Below are positions 1-8,473 of a stretch of 22,157 nucleotides of DNA, piece after piece. The translations under genes were made by a program, and so were the position numbers. Position 1 is the first letter of the stretch. Each line of letters opens with the position of its first letter. The notes below the pieces were generated by a model, which worked only from the letters and a program-made list of their open reading frames with translations, searched no databases and was not told the origin of the DNA. The stretch covers positions 1 to 22,157 of IMG/VR virus record IMGVR_UViG_3300028388_000946; one strand, 5' to 3'. This DNA comes from a virus.

Positions 1-857
1 CATCACTGACACGAACACCTAGCGAAAGCAGCAACAGCGGTTCGGCTATCTCACTTGGCGGGACAGCAAAGGTTTCAATCACGACTGTAGCTGATGACAT
101 GAACCGCTTGCAAAATTCAGGGTCGGATATCGTTACGGTGTCGGCAGCGGGTGCAGCGGTGACAGGTAACATCACGGTTACAGGCACAGTCGATGGTGTG
201 GACATTGCAACGCGCGATGGCGTTTTAACAAGCACAACCACAACAGCAAACGCGGCACTGCCAAAGGCTGGCGGCACCATGACGGGTGCTATCACGTTCG
301 CAGCGGGTCAGACGTTTGATGGTCGTGACGTATCTGCGGATGGGTCTAAGCTAGACGGTATCGAAAGCGGTGCGACAGCGGATCAGACTGCATCAGAGAT
401 ACTCACAGCGATCAAGACAGTAGACGGTGCGGGTTCAGGATTGGACGCTGACACGTTGGATGGGCAGCAAGGGTCATACTATTATGCTGCGTCAAACCCT
501 AACGGGTACACAACATTCACAGCAAACCAATCGTTGAACACAACTAGCAGCCCGACATTCTCCACTGTCACAGCGGCAAACTTTAACACAACATCAGATG
601 CTACGTTGAAAACAGACGTGTCAACGCTGACAGGTTCGTTGGATTTGGTAAGCGCAATGCGCGGCGTATCGTTTGGGTGGTTAAGCGGTGGCCCTACAGA
701 GGTCGGCGTAATCGCGCAAGAGGTTGAGGCGGTTATCCCTGAATTAGTCAGCACGAATGACGAAGGGATTAAATCGGTTAAGTATGGCAACATCGTGGCT
801 GTGCTGATTGAGGCTGTCAAAGAGTTGAAAAGCGAAATCGAAGAACTGAAACGCTAA
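1..857 (+). CDS. Tail fibre/tailspike protein with C-terminal S74 self-cleaving chaperone (5' partial)
   Basis: The frame is open through the left edge (first complete codon at base 3), so the N-terminus is missing; the first ATG in view (99) lies inside the gene. The visible part has fibre-type repeats such as GTMTGAITF and SKLDGIESGATADQTASEI, which are common in trimeric phage fibres. The last ~90 residues look like a peptidase S74 (endosialidase-type intramolecular chaperone) domain. Counting from the ATG at 99, S166-D-A-T-L-K171 matches the conserved S-D-x-x-x-K motif, in which Ser and Lys carry out autocleavage after trimerisation. It is followed by GVIAQEVEAVIPELV, V-KYGN-VAVLIEA and a terminal helix rich in K and E, all typical of the family. 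In that family the chaperone helps the fibre trimerise and is then released. The gene is probably part of the receptor-binding apparatus; the receptor cannot be read from this sequence. Confidence 0.88.
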   Translation, partial: SLTRTPSESSNSGSAISLGGTAKVSITTVADDMNRLQNSGSDIVTVSAAGAAVTGNITVTGTVDGVDIATRDGVLTSTTTTANAALPKAGGTMTGAITFAAGQTFDGRDVSADGSKLDGIESGATADQTASEILTAIKTVDGAGSGLDADTLDGQQGSYYYAASNPNGYTTFTANQSLNTTSSPTFSTVTAANFNTTSDATLKTDVSTLTGSLDLVSAMRGVSFGWLSGGPTEVGVIAQEVEAVIPELVSTNDEGIKSVKYGNIVAVLIEAVKELKSEIEELKR

Positions 858-875
858 TAGTGAAAGGACACGAAG

Positions 876-1259
876 ATGGCGATTAAAGTAAACGGCACTA
901 CCGTTATTGATGATAGTAGGAACCTATCAAACGTAGGCGGATTAAAAACCATTAACAGCACAAGCATTCTTGGCTCTGGTAACATTTCGGCTGGTGCTTC
1001 AACGACATACGGTGCTGTTGGGACTTATATTTTAGGCGCAGAAGATAATGGCGAATACACTGAAAATACAACTTTATCAGGGTCAAGCTTATACATCGGA
1101 GGCTTTACAACTACCTCAGATAGTATCGGATTTGATGCTAACGGTGGCTCAATGCGATTGGTGCGGGGTGGTACTGTGTCAGGAACTTGGCGAAGAATGA
1201 ATAGATCAAATCATGGCGGGACCGACTTTCATGGCGGTATATATGTAAGGATTTCTTAA
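876..1259 (+). CDS. Small tail-fibre-like protein
   Basis: The 127-aa product begins with a fibre-like opening (AIKVNGTTVIDDSRNLSNV) and then INSTSILGSGNIS, a phrase seen in many phage fibre and collar proteins. The C-terminal half is Gly/Ser/Thr-rich and ends in short aromatic and histidine stretches (WRRMNRSNHGG, TDFHGGIYVRIS), consistent with a fibre tip. The ATG has AAAGGA 8 bases upstream. The gene lies 18 bp after the S74 fibre and 1 bp before the assembly-chaperone gene, so a role as a fibre tip or minor tail protein is inferred. Its DNA looks AT-richer than the rest of the structural block. I do not recognise a specific family. Confidence 0.75.
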   Translation: MAIKVNGTTVIDDSRNLSNVGGLKTINSTSILGSGNISAGASTTYGAVGTYILGAEDNGEYTENTTLSGSSLYIGGFTTTSDSIGFDANGGSMRLVRGGTVSGTWRRMNRSNHGGTDFHGGIYVRIS

Positions 1260-1260
1260 A

Positions 1261-1677
1261 ATGAGTGAACAAGTAATAATTACAGAAGCCCGTAACGCAT
1301 CTTACATTGACGCAGATGGAAGCATTGACTGTGAGATTAACCATCCTGAGTTTGGGTGGATACCTTACACACTGCGTGATGATGACCTAGATACCACTGT
1401 TGATAATGAGGCTGTTAAAGCAATCCTTGGCTCTAACATTGCAGCATACGTTCCACCTACACAAGAAGAACTAGACGCACAAGCAGCGGCAGCGGTTCGT
1501 GGTCAACGTGACTACCTCTTAGCAACTGAAGTAGACCCTATCGTATCTAACCCACTGCGTTGGGCTGACCTAACAACAGAGCAACAGAACGCATGGTCTG
1601 CATATCGTACAGCATTGTTAGACATTACAGATCAAGCTGGCTTTCCGCACAGTGTAACGTGGCCCACTAAACCGTAG
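1261..1677 (+). CDS. Tail assembly chaperone (Phage_tail_APC-like)
   Basis: The 138-aa product has the two-part layout of phage tail assembly chaperones of the Phage_tail_APC group. A variable N-terminal half is followed by a helical C-terminal half carrying RDYLLATEVDPIVSNPLRW, then LTTEQQNAWSAYRTALLDI and a closing PxxVTWPTKP. The Ala/Gln-rich linker AQAAAAVRGQR comes just before the conserved part. In related phages such genes sit directly next to fibre genes and assist fibre or tail assembly, as here. The ATG starts 1 bp after the stop of the upstream gene, with AAGGA 9 bases before it. Confidence 0.82.
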   Translation: MSEQVIITEARNASYIDADGSIDCEINHPEFGWIPYTLRDDDLDTTVDNEAVKAILGSNIAAYVPPTQEELDAQAAAAVRGQRDYLLATEVDPIVSNPLRWADLTTEQQNAWSAYRTALLDITDQAGFPHSVTWPTKP

Positions 1678-1684
1678 GTAAGAT

Positions 1685-2299
1685 ATGCTTGGTTTCGCCC
1701 CGATAGCAGCAACGCCTTTAGGCACACCTAGTCCAAACGAAAGTTTCGTAATGCAGGTGACGTCTGGCACCTTTGCAGTAAGCTATCAGGGTGCAGGCAA
1801 GCTAATAACAGACGTTTACCCAAGCGGCACGTTCACACTAGATGGGCGTGCTGTTGGCTTAACTGCGCAGCGTCCGTTCCCAGTGGATGCGGGGGCGTTC
1901 ACCGTTATTGGGCAAGACGTTGAGCTAGACTATGGTTTTGGTATTGTCGTTGACAGCGGCAGCTACACGCTTACGGGTCAGGATGTAATCTTTGACACGG
2001 GCTTTGGCATTGTCGTTGATAGCGGATCGTACACGCTCACTGAGCAAGACATAAACATCCACATATCAATGAACGCGGTGAACGGGTCGTTTACTGTCAC
2101 AGGGCAGAACATTCCCAAGGGTATCAGCGAAGCGTTTGACGAAGGTACGTTTGCCTACACGGGTCAGGATGCAGATTTCACTGTTCAGCGGTTGTTTGTG
2201 GCAAGCAATGGATCGTATACTGTCACTGGATACGACATAAAAATCCGCGGCTGGCTGACGCCCTCAATACCGCCAGAAATATGGACGAAAGTGGCGTGA
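1685..2299 (+). CDS. Beta-repeat structural protein with about seven tandem ~23-residue repeats
   Basis: The 204-aa protein consists almost entirely of a repeated unit with consensus GS[YF]T[LV]TGQD plus 12-15 spacer residues. Clear copies include GTFTLDGRAV, GAFTVIGQDV, GSYTLTGQDV, GSYTLTEQDI, GSFTVTGQNI, GTFAYTGQDA and GSYTVTGYDI. Two adjacent copies share the segment GFGIVVDSGSYTLT exactly. Such short beta-strand repeats suggest a beta-solenoid or stacked-hairpin rod, but the fold is inferred. Its place between the assembly chaperone and a fibre-like gene suggests a minor tail or head-decoration protein. The start ATG has a modest Shine-Dalgarno (AGGTAAG). I see no known enzyme motif. Confidence 0.78.
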   Translation: MLGFAPIAATPLGTPSPNESFVMQVTSGTFAVSYQGAGKLITDVYPSGTFTLDGRAVGLTAQRPFPVDAGAFTVIGQDVELDYGFGIVVDSGSYTLTGQDVIFDTGFGIVVDSGSYTLTEQDINIHISMNAVNGSFTVTGQNIPKGISEAFDEGTFAYTGQDADFTVQRLFVASNGSYTVTGYDIKIRGWLTPSIPPEIWTKVA

Positions 2300-2332
2300 G
2301 GTGCTATTGTGCGGACAGTAAAGGATTAAATC

Positions 2333-2695
2333 ATGGCTATTAGCATAACGAAACCCGTCGTAAATGGATCCAATAATACCTGGGGGGATCAGATTAACAC
2401 GGCGCTAGACACCATTGTCGACGCCGTCAACGGTTCGGACGCCGACAGCCCCATCAATCTGCTAGACGGCTCAACCGCAGGGACAGTAGCAAATGGTAAG
2501 GCCGTTGTTTACGGCGACGCCGGTGAGGTTGTTGGCACATCTCTTGCGCTAGATAACGCGAATGGCGATTGGACGTTTGAGGTGTCATCCGATAAGTTAA
2601 TTATCAAATACGGCGGCGTCTCTAAGTTGGAAATTGACACGTCAGGAAATCTTACAGCCGTTGGCGACGTACAAACTGCCGGCACTATCTCATAA
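2333..2695 (+). CDS. Small fibre-like structural protein
   Basis: The 120-aa product opens with ITKPVVNGSNNTWGDQINTALDTI. Variants of this phrase begin many phage tail-fibre or appendage proteins, where the helix likely docks to the tail. The C-terminal part (WTFEVSSDKLIIKYGGVSKLEIDTSGNL) reads like the repetitive beta-stranded shaft of a fibre, but the protein stops early with no receptor-binding domain. AAGGA lies 7 bases before the ATG. It may be an adaptor or a remnant of a longer fibre; the sequence alone does not decide. Confidence 0.75.
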   Translation: MAISITKPVVNGSNNTWGDQINTALDTIVDAVNGSDADSPINLLDGSTAGTVANGKAVVYGDAGEVVGTSLALDNANGDWTFEVSSDKLIIKYGGVSKLEIDTSGNLTAVGDVQTAGTIS

Positions 2696-2706
2696 GGAGC
2701 GCCTTG

Positions 2707-5397
2707 ATGGCTCTTGTCCCGTTAGATATTCCCCCAGGCTTCCACGGCAACGGCACTGACCTAGAGGAAAGCAATAAGTGGATCGACGGCAGCCTAGTGC
2801 GCTGGCTAGACGGATCACTGCGCCCGATTGGCGGGTGGCGTCAGCGCGTTGATAGCGTCACGTCGTCAACTGTCCGCGGGATGCACTCATGGCAGGCTAA
2901 CGACAACACCGCGTGGATGGCCTGCGGATCGTATCGAGAGCTAAAGGCAGTCAACGGCGGCGGGACTGTTTACGACATCACGCCCGACGACCTAGTTGAG
3001 GGCCGCGAGGACGGCATAATCGGCACGGGCTATGGCGCGGGTCGCTACGGCCGAGGCTTGTTTGGCGTTCCGATACAGCCAGAATCCGACAGCATCCCGT
3101 TCCCGGCTACAACGTGGGACCTTCAAAATTTCGGCGAAATACTGATTGCGTGCAGCGTGGATGACGGCGTCATCTGGGAGTGGGACCTGACGTTTACACC
3201 GGGTTCAGAGCTTGTCACCAACGGCGATTTTGCGGCGGACAGCGATTGGACAAAGGGCGTCAACTGGACAATCTCAGGCGGCGTCGCTGAGTATCAGCAA
3301 AACGTCAAGACATTCGACGCCGACGACGCGGCGGAGATAGACTACGCCACCGACACAATCACGATCACAGCGCACGGATTTAGCGATGGCGACGAGGTGA
3401 CCTATACGGTCCCGGCGGCGCCCGCGACGGCTGTGGGCGGTTTAACGACTGCGACTAATTACTTTATTGTCGGATCCACGGCCAACACGCTGCAACTAGC
3501 GGCGACGTCGGGCGGCGCGGCAATTGACCTGACGCAAAACGCATTGACGTTTGATGGCGACGATGCGGCGGTGGTTGACGTGGCGACAGATAAAATTGTC
3601 GACACAAACACATTCACCACTGGCGACTATGTGACCTACAGCAACGGCGGCGGAGTAGACATCGGCGGCCTTACCGACGGCGCCAACTATTACATCATCG
3701 CGGCGACTGCGTCGGAGTTTCAGCTATCGCTCACCTCTGGCGGCGCTGCAATAGATTTGACGGCCAACAATGAGGTCACAATCGACAGTACAGACGTGGC
3801 GGTCGTTGACGCGACTAACGATAAGATTATCACAGCTAACACGTTTAGCGACGGCGAGATCGTCACATATAGCAACGGTGGCGGCACAGACATCGCCGGC
3901 CTAGTTGATGGCACTGACTACTACATCATCAATGCAACGGCGACTGAGTTTCAGGTTTCCGCTACGTCAGGCGGCGCGGCGGTAGATATCACCGGCGTAG
4001 GCGTTGGCGCAGCGCATGTGTTCCGCCAAGACATCGGGTCAACGCATTCGTTTACCGTGGATCACGGCGACAACCATGAGCTGGCGCGCGTTAATTTCGG
4101 TGTGCTAGAGCAAACTGTCTCTGGCCTCACTGCGACGCCAGACAAGCAGGACACGCACGACGTCATCGTGACGCTGATTGATCCTGATGACGACAGCGAC
4201 GCGACGACGGTTCCAGACGTCAACGTCAAGGTAACGGGCACGACTAGCACGACGGTTTTAGTTGACCAGAAGCTAAGCGTTGGCACAAACCGTTTCCGCT
4301 TTGGCGCTGATGACACTGAGGTTAAAATTGAAATCGTGCCAAACGCGTACGACACGCCAAATTTTGACATCGACGACGTGTCACTGCGTTGGTATCCAGT
4401 TGCTGAGCCGGTAGACAATGCGCCGATAGATAACCTAGGCGTGCATGTCACTGAGGAGCGTTTTATCTTTGCGCTAGGTTCTGGTGGCGATCCCCGTAAG
4501 GTCGCGTGGTGCGATTTCGAGGATCGAGACACTTGGACCCCGTCGACAACAAATCAGGCGGGATCGCAAACGCTACAGACGAGCGGCCAAATCATGTGCG
4601 CCGTTCAGGGTCGAGGCAATTCTCTTATTATCACCGACACAGACGCGCACAGCGCGACATACGTCGGCCCGCCCTACATCTACCAGTTTAACCGCGTGGG
4701 CACGCACTGCGGGGCTGTGTCACGCAAATCAGCGGTGTCTACGGACAAGGGCGTTTTCTGGTACGGCCAGGAAAACTTCTTCTATTACGACGGCAACACC
4801 GTAAGCGTGCTGCCATGCGACGTCCACGATTTAGTGTTTGGCGATTTTAACACGTCGCAGCAATCAAAAGTGTGGGGCATGGTGAACGGTGCGCACCAAG
4901 AGGTCTGGTGGTTCTACCCAAGCGGCAATGCCACTGAGTGCGATAAATACGTCGCGTTCGACCTGATGGAGCGCCACTGGCTAGTCGGCGACCTCGCGCG
5001 GACGTCTGGCGTGTCGCGCGGCGTGTTTACATATCCGATCATGGCGCAGCGCCTGGCGGACAGCACAGACCTTATGGATCATGAGGTTGGCCACAACTAC
5101 GACGGCAGCACCGTGTATGCAGAAACCGGACCCATGTCTATGGGCGTCGGAGAGCAGATCGCCAAGGTAAACAACGTCATCCCCGACGAGAAAACGCAGG
5201 GCGACGTGCAGATGACATTTAAGACGCGCTTCTATCCCAACGGGACGGAGAGCAGCCACGGTCCGTTTGACCCGACAAACCCGACATCCGTTAGATTTAG
5301 CGGCAGACAGGTGCGGATGCGTGTCGAGCAGGATCAGGCGGTCGATTGGCGTGTCGGCATCATGCGCCTGAACACCGTCCCTGGAGGCACTAGATAA
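2707..5397 (+). CDS. Tail hub / DNA-stabilisation protein (P22 gp10- or T7 gp12-like) with inserted CBM-like and repeat domains
   Basis: The 896-aa product starts with IPPGFHGNGTDLEESNKW and VRWLDGSLRPIGGW, an opening I associate with hub-type proteins of marine podoviruses. The C-terminal third (about 570-896) resembles the beta-propeller region of P22 gp10 and T7 gp12, with R-x-VAWCDFEDRDTWTP, SLIITDT, GVFWYGQENFFYYDG and a DLMERHWLVGD segment. Between these parts, residues ~168-565 look like a carbohydrate-binding-type jelly roll, from ELVTNGDF to IDDVSLRW. That domain is itself interrupted at ~202-431 by three ~75-residue repeats. ATG 2707 is preferred over TTG 2704 because AAGGAG then sits 7 bases upstream. 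The stop overlaps the next start (TAATG). In the virion this protein would close the head-tail channel. Confidence 0.8.
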   Translation: MALVPLDIPPGFHGNGTDLEESNKWIDGSLVRWLDGSLRPIGGWRQRVDSVTSSTVRGMHSWQANDNTAWMACGSYRELKAVNGGGTVYDITPDDLVEGREDGIIGTGYGAGRYGRGLFGVPIQPESDSIPFPATTWDLQNFGEILIACSVDDGVIWEWDLTFTPGSELVTNGDFAADSDWTKGVNWTISGGVAEYQQNVKTFDADDAAEIDYATDTITITAHGFSDGDEVTYTVPAAPATAVGGLTTATNYFIVGSTANTLQLAATSGGAAIDLTQNALTFDGDDAAVVDVATDKIVDTNTFTTGDYVTYSNGGGVDIGGLTDGANYYIIAATASEFQLSLTSGGAAIDLTANNEVTIDSTDVAVVDATNDKIITANTFSDGEIVTYSNGGGTDIAGLVDGTDYYIINATATEFQVSATSGGAAVDITGVGVGAAHVFRQDIGSTHSFTVDHGDNHELARVNFGVLEQTVSGLTATPDKQDTHDVIVTLIDPDDDSDATTVPDVNVKVTGTTSTTVLVDQKLSVGTNRFRFGADDTEVKIEIVPNAYDTPNFDIDDVSLRWYPVAEPVDNAPIDNLGVHVTEERFIFALGSGGDPRKVAWCDFEDRDTWTPSTTNQAGSQTLQTSGQIMCAVQGRGNSLIITDTDAHSATYVGPPYIYQFNRVGTHCGAVSRKSAVSTDKGVFWYGQENFFYYDGNTVSVLPCDVHDLVFGDFNTSQQSKVWGMVNGAHQEVWWFYPSGNATECDKYVAFDLMERHWLVGDLARTSGVSRGVFTYPIMAQRLADSTDLMDHEVGHNYDGSTVYAETGPMSMGVGEQIAKVNNVIPDEKTQGDVQMTFKTRFYPNGTESSHGPFDPTNPTSVRFSGRQVRMRVEQDQAVDWRVGIMRLNTVPGGTR

Positions 5398-6053
5398 TGC
5401 CAGCGATACCTCCGATCATAGGCGAGGACGTGAGGGAGTGGGGGCGCAATCTAAACTTATTCCTGCAACGCAACCTGGGGCGCATATTCTTTAAGACGGA
5501 CGCCGACAGCCCAGCGGAAAACGGCGTTTTGCTTTGGGACGACGTCAACGGCTACCCTGTGGTGTCTAAGGACGGCGCGTTCGTTCAGGTCGTCTTGGAG
5601 GATGGCCACGCATCGCTGTACCGCACAACGGACGTCACAGCGGCCGCGACAGACACCGCATACGCCATCCAATATGACGCGCCGACGGGCAACGAGGGCA
5701 TAACGCTAGACGGCACGGACGCCACGAAAATCGTATTTGCGAATGCGGGCGAATATCTACTGACGTTCTCAGCGCAGATATCGTCAACGTCGTCTAGCAC
5801 GGTAAAGTTTTACTTCTGGCCAAGGCTGAACGGCACCGACGCGCCTAATAACACCATCGTTTACTCGCTACACCAAAACGACGCGACGCAAGTGTTATCG
5901 CGTGCGGCTAAGTTTGACGTGAGCGCGGGTGACTATTTGCAGGTCATGTGGGCAGTGGACAGCACGTCTGGCTATTTGGACGCGACATCCGCCACGGCGT
6001 TTGCCCCAGCAGCGCCAGCAACCACGCTCCACATAACGCGCTTACATGGGTAG
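5397..6053 (+). CDS. Structural protein with C1q/TNF-like jelly-roll domain
   Basis: The 218-aa protein has an N-terminal helix (VREWGRNLNLFLQRNLGRIFF) that could serve for docking. After about residue 80 it has an all-beta domain with the pattern of C1q/TNF-like phage appendage domains: AYAIQYD, ITLDGTDATKIVFANAGEYLLTFSAQI, VKFYFWPRLNG and FDVSAGDYLQVMWA. Such trimeric jelly rolls are frequent in phage tail and head decoration proteins. Translation is probably coupled to the hub gene by the TAATG overlap, suggesting it is made with the hub and attaches nearby. No catalytic motif is visible. Confidence 0.72.
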   Translation: MPAIPPIIGEDVREWGRNLNLFLQRNLGRIFFKTDADSPAENGVLLWDDVNGYPVVSKDGAFVQVVLEDGHASLYRTTDVTAAATDTAYAIQYDAPTGNEGITLDGTDATKIVFANAGEYLLTFSAQISSTSSSTVKFYFWPRLNGTDAPNNTIVYSLHQNDATQVLSRAAKFDVSAGDYLQVMWAVDSTSGYLDATSATAFAPAAPATTLHITRLHG

Positions 6054-6062
6054 GGTTCACGT

Positions 6063-6509
6063 TTGACCGATAATGTTGTAAAGTTGAAAAAAAGACAGGT
6101 CGTCAGAGTTGAGCCAATTGCGGAGGACGTCGACGTAGCGTTAGAGAAATCGCTGAAGATGTTGCTACCGTCAATTGAGGCATACGCCAGAAACGTATCG
6201 CTTGAGGACATTGTCGAGGATTTGCTTGAGCAGCGCAGCCTGCTGTGGCACGTCTACATCGAGGACACGTTGGCCGCCGCGTTTACAACTAGCGTCGTGC
6301 GACACCCTCAACGTCAAACGCTTTTCATCGAGTTTATGGGCGGCGTTGACATGAAGGTCTGGATGAAAGCGGCGCTGGCAGTATTGTCAGATGTTTGCAG
6401 AGCGGCAGGCCTTTCGGCGATTGAGGCGGATGGGCGAGTAGGCTTCAGTCGCTACGCAGAGAAAAACGGTTTTGTCGAAACGCATCGACACTTTGAAATG
6501 GAGATTTAG
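6063..6509 (+). CDS. GNAT-fold-like virion-associated protein (T7 gp13 position)
   Basis: The 148-aa product starts at TTG. Its later half has the strand-helix pattern of a GNAT acyltransferase: WHVYIEDTLAAAFTTSV, TLFIEFMGGVDMKVWM, a helix ALAVLSDVCRAAG, SAIEADGRVGFSRY and AEKNGFVETHRHFEMEI. I do not see the usual acetyl-CoA loop (R/Q-x-x-G-x-G/A); FMGGVDM stands where it would be expected, so catalysis is doubtful. Small GNAT-like proteins of this sort lie just before the ejection proteins in T7-like phages (gp13), and the same order is found here. A structural or assembly role is therefore as likely as an enzymatic one. Confidence 0.62.
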   Translation: MTDNVVKLKKRQVVRVEPIAEDVDVALEKSLKMLLPSIEAYARNVSLEDIVEDLLEQRSLLWHVYIEDTLAAAFTTSVVRHPQRQTLFIEFMGGVDMKVWMKAALAVLSDVCRAAGLSAIEADGRVGFSRYAEKNGFVETHRHFEMEI

Positions 6510-6511
6510 TC

Positions 6512-7324
6512 GTGGGCAGCAAATCAACGACAGTGTACGAAACACAAAATACGACACAAGAGCAGAAGATGCCGGTGTTCCAAGAGGAGTTCCTGAAGGA
6601 GGACCTCCTCCCGGTTGCCCGCGATATCGCCAAGCAGCCGTTTACAGCGTACACGGGCGAACGCGTTGCGATGCCGACGGACCTGCAACAACAGGCGTAC
6701 ACTGGCTACGAAAATTTGGCGGTGCCAGAATCCATGCGCGTCGCAATGGATCCCGCGGCACGTCAGCAACGCCTTATGGAAATCCAAGATCAAATGGCGC
6801 CAGCACTAAATCGCCAGTTTGCCCAACAGGGCATCGGCAAGGAGGCGCAAGCGATTAAGGCGGGCGCGTTTGGCGACCGTCGCGACGTATACGAGGGCGA
6901 GCGGCAAGCGGCGCTAGACGCCCAGGCGTACAACTTAGCAGCGCAGGAGCTTGACCGTCAGGCGGCGCAGGGGCTGCAAGGGCTGCAAACTGAGCAGGCG
7001 ATCCTAGGCGCGCAGATGGGCGCAGGAGAAGCGCGACGCACGCTAGAGCAGCAAGGGCTGGACGTAGATTTTGCGGAGTTCATGCGCCAACAAAACTACC
7101 CGCTAACGCAATTTGGCGTCCTTACGGGCGCAGCCGGTGCGATCCCGTCGGGCTACGGCACAACGACAGGAACGTCGTCCGGGTTCTCGAATACAAGCGT
7201 GCGCGACCCATTGGCGGGCATCGGCATGGGCTTACAGGCGTTTGGCGGCTTGGGTATGGCGGGCTATGGTCCGTTTGGCGGGCTTGCAAACAAGGGTTTA
7301 CAGGCTAACCCGCTAAGTTTCTAG
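6512..7324 (+). CDS. Internal virion / ejection-type protein (small)
   Basis: The 270-aa product starts at GTG, 2 bp after the previous stop. It is rich in Gln and Ala, with long helices (PAARQQRLMEIQDQMAPAL, ALDAQAYNLAAQELDRQAAQ). It ends in a Gly-rich hydrophobic segment (AGIGMGLQAFGGLGMAGYG) that could enter a membrane. This layout and its place first of three such genes fit the smallest ejected protein of podoviruses (T7 gp14 or P22 gp7 role). The match is by character and position rather than by a motif, so the specific function is inferred. Confidence 0.62.
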   Translation: MGSKSTTVYETQNTTQEQKMPVFQEEFLKEDLLPVARDIAKQPFTAYTGERVAMPTDLQQQAYTGYENLAVPESMRVAMDPAARQQRLMEIQDQMAPALNRQFAQQGIGKEAQAIKAGAFGDRRDVYEGERQAALDAQAYNLAAQELDRQAAQGLQGLQTEQAILGAQMGAGEARRTLEQQGLDVDFAEFMRQQNYPLTQFGVLTGAAGAIPSGYGTTTGTSSGFSNTSVRDPLAGIGMGLQAFGGLGMAGYGPFGGLANKGLQANPLSF

Positions 7325-7333
7325 GAGGCGATG

Positions 7334-8473
7334 ATGGCACAATATATACTCACTGAAGACGACATCGCCACGCTTGGGATTGAGGGTCAGGCGATGCCCG
7401 GTGAACCCGCTACGCCAGAAGAGATGGTAAAGCTAGGCGTTCAAGTAGCCAACACGGCGCCAGACGGGTCGCCTATCGTGCCGTCAGATGTCCCAGTGGA
7501 GCAGCAAACAACGGGCACCCCAGCGCCGATCACGCCACCAGCGCCAGCACCCGCGCCTGCCGACGGCGCCCAGGTGCCGTATAGCATGACGGAGCTTATG
7601 ACTGCGTTGCAGGGCGTGCAGGGGCTGCAAGCGGGGCAAGAGACGCAGGACGACCCATACGGCAAGATGAGCAAGACGCAGCGCCGGATGCTAGCGTTTG
7701 CCGCGATCAGCGACGCAGGCCGCGCGCTGCAAGGCAAAGAGGGCACAATGGTGCAGTCGCTACTTGGCGATTTTACAAAGCGTGCCGATCAAGCGCGCAA
7801 GGCGGCGGCGACAACGCAGGCGCGTGCAATGATGGGCATGGTCGCGCAAAACATGCAGTCTATCGCAGATCCGCGTGAACGCCTAGAGATGTTGAACAAT
7901 TATCTGGTGCAGGGCGTGATTGATCCGACGGTTTACTCAGCAATGGCGGGGCAAATCACAGCGCAAATTCAAAACCAAAAGCTAGCGGCAAGCAGCGTCG
8001 AGGGCGCCGCAATGACGCTAGACACTGTGGGCGATCTGCGTGACGCGTTAAGAGAAAATCCAGGGCTAACGACAGGACCTGTCGGCTGGGCACTTGGTAA
8101 GCTGCCATTTGGCCCTGCGGCGGAAGCGCAAAACTTAGTTGCCACGCTACGGTCAAACTTGGCGCTAAACGCTCTTAAAGAGCTAAAGAAGGTCGCGGGC
8201 GGCATCGGCGCTATCTCAAACACTGAGATGGAATTGCTCGAAAACGAAATCACACGCCTTGACCTAGCCGTTGGCTATGAAGAGTCAATGGATGCGCTAG
8301 ACAGGATTCAGAAACGCTACCGTCGTATGATTATAACAGCATACAACGACCCCGACGTTAGCAGCGAGGCGCTGAACGAAATATTAGGCGGACGCCCTGA
8401 GTGGACGATGAACAGCTCAGAGGGCGACGGCAGCGGCGGCGGAAGTATTGTCCCAAATGAAGAGGACCTATAG
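7334..8473 (+). CDS. Internal virion / ejection-type protein (middle)
   Basis: The 379-aa product has a Pro/Ala-rich low-complexity stretch at about residues 55-80 (TPAPITPPAPAPAPADG). A helical body rich in Ala, Gln and Met follows, and a Gly/Ser-rich tail (GDGSGGGS) ends it. ATG 7334 is preferred over ATG 7331 because AGGAGG at 7323-7328 then has a 5-base spacing. The stop abuts the start of the next gene (TAG then ATG). No enzyme motif is recognised. Position between two other ejection-type genes suggests a virion-internal protein injected with the DNA. Confidence 0.58.
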   Translation: MAQYILTEDDIATLGIEGQAMPGEPATPEEMVKLGVQVANTAPDGSPIVPSDVPVEQQTTGTPAPITPPAPAPAPADGAQVPYSMTELMTALQGVQGLQAGQETQDDPYGKMSKTQRRMLAFAAISDAGRALQGKEGTMVQSLLGDFTKRADQARKAAATTQARAMMGMVAQNMQSIADPRERLEMLNNYLVQGVIDPTVYSAMAGQITAQIQNQKLAASSVEGAAMTLDTVGDLRDALRENPGLTTGPVGWALGKLPFGPAAEAQNLVATLRSNLALNALKELKKVAGGIGAISNTEMELLENEITRLDLAVGYEESMDALDRIQKRYRRMIITAYNDPDVSSEALNEILGGRPEWTMNSSEGDGSGGGSIVPNEEDL

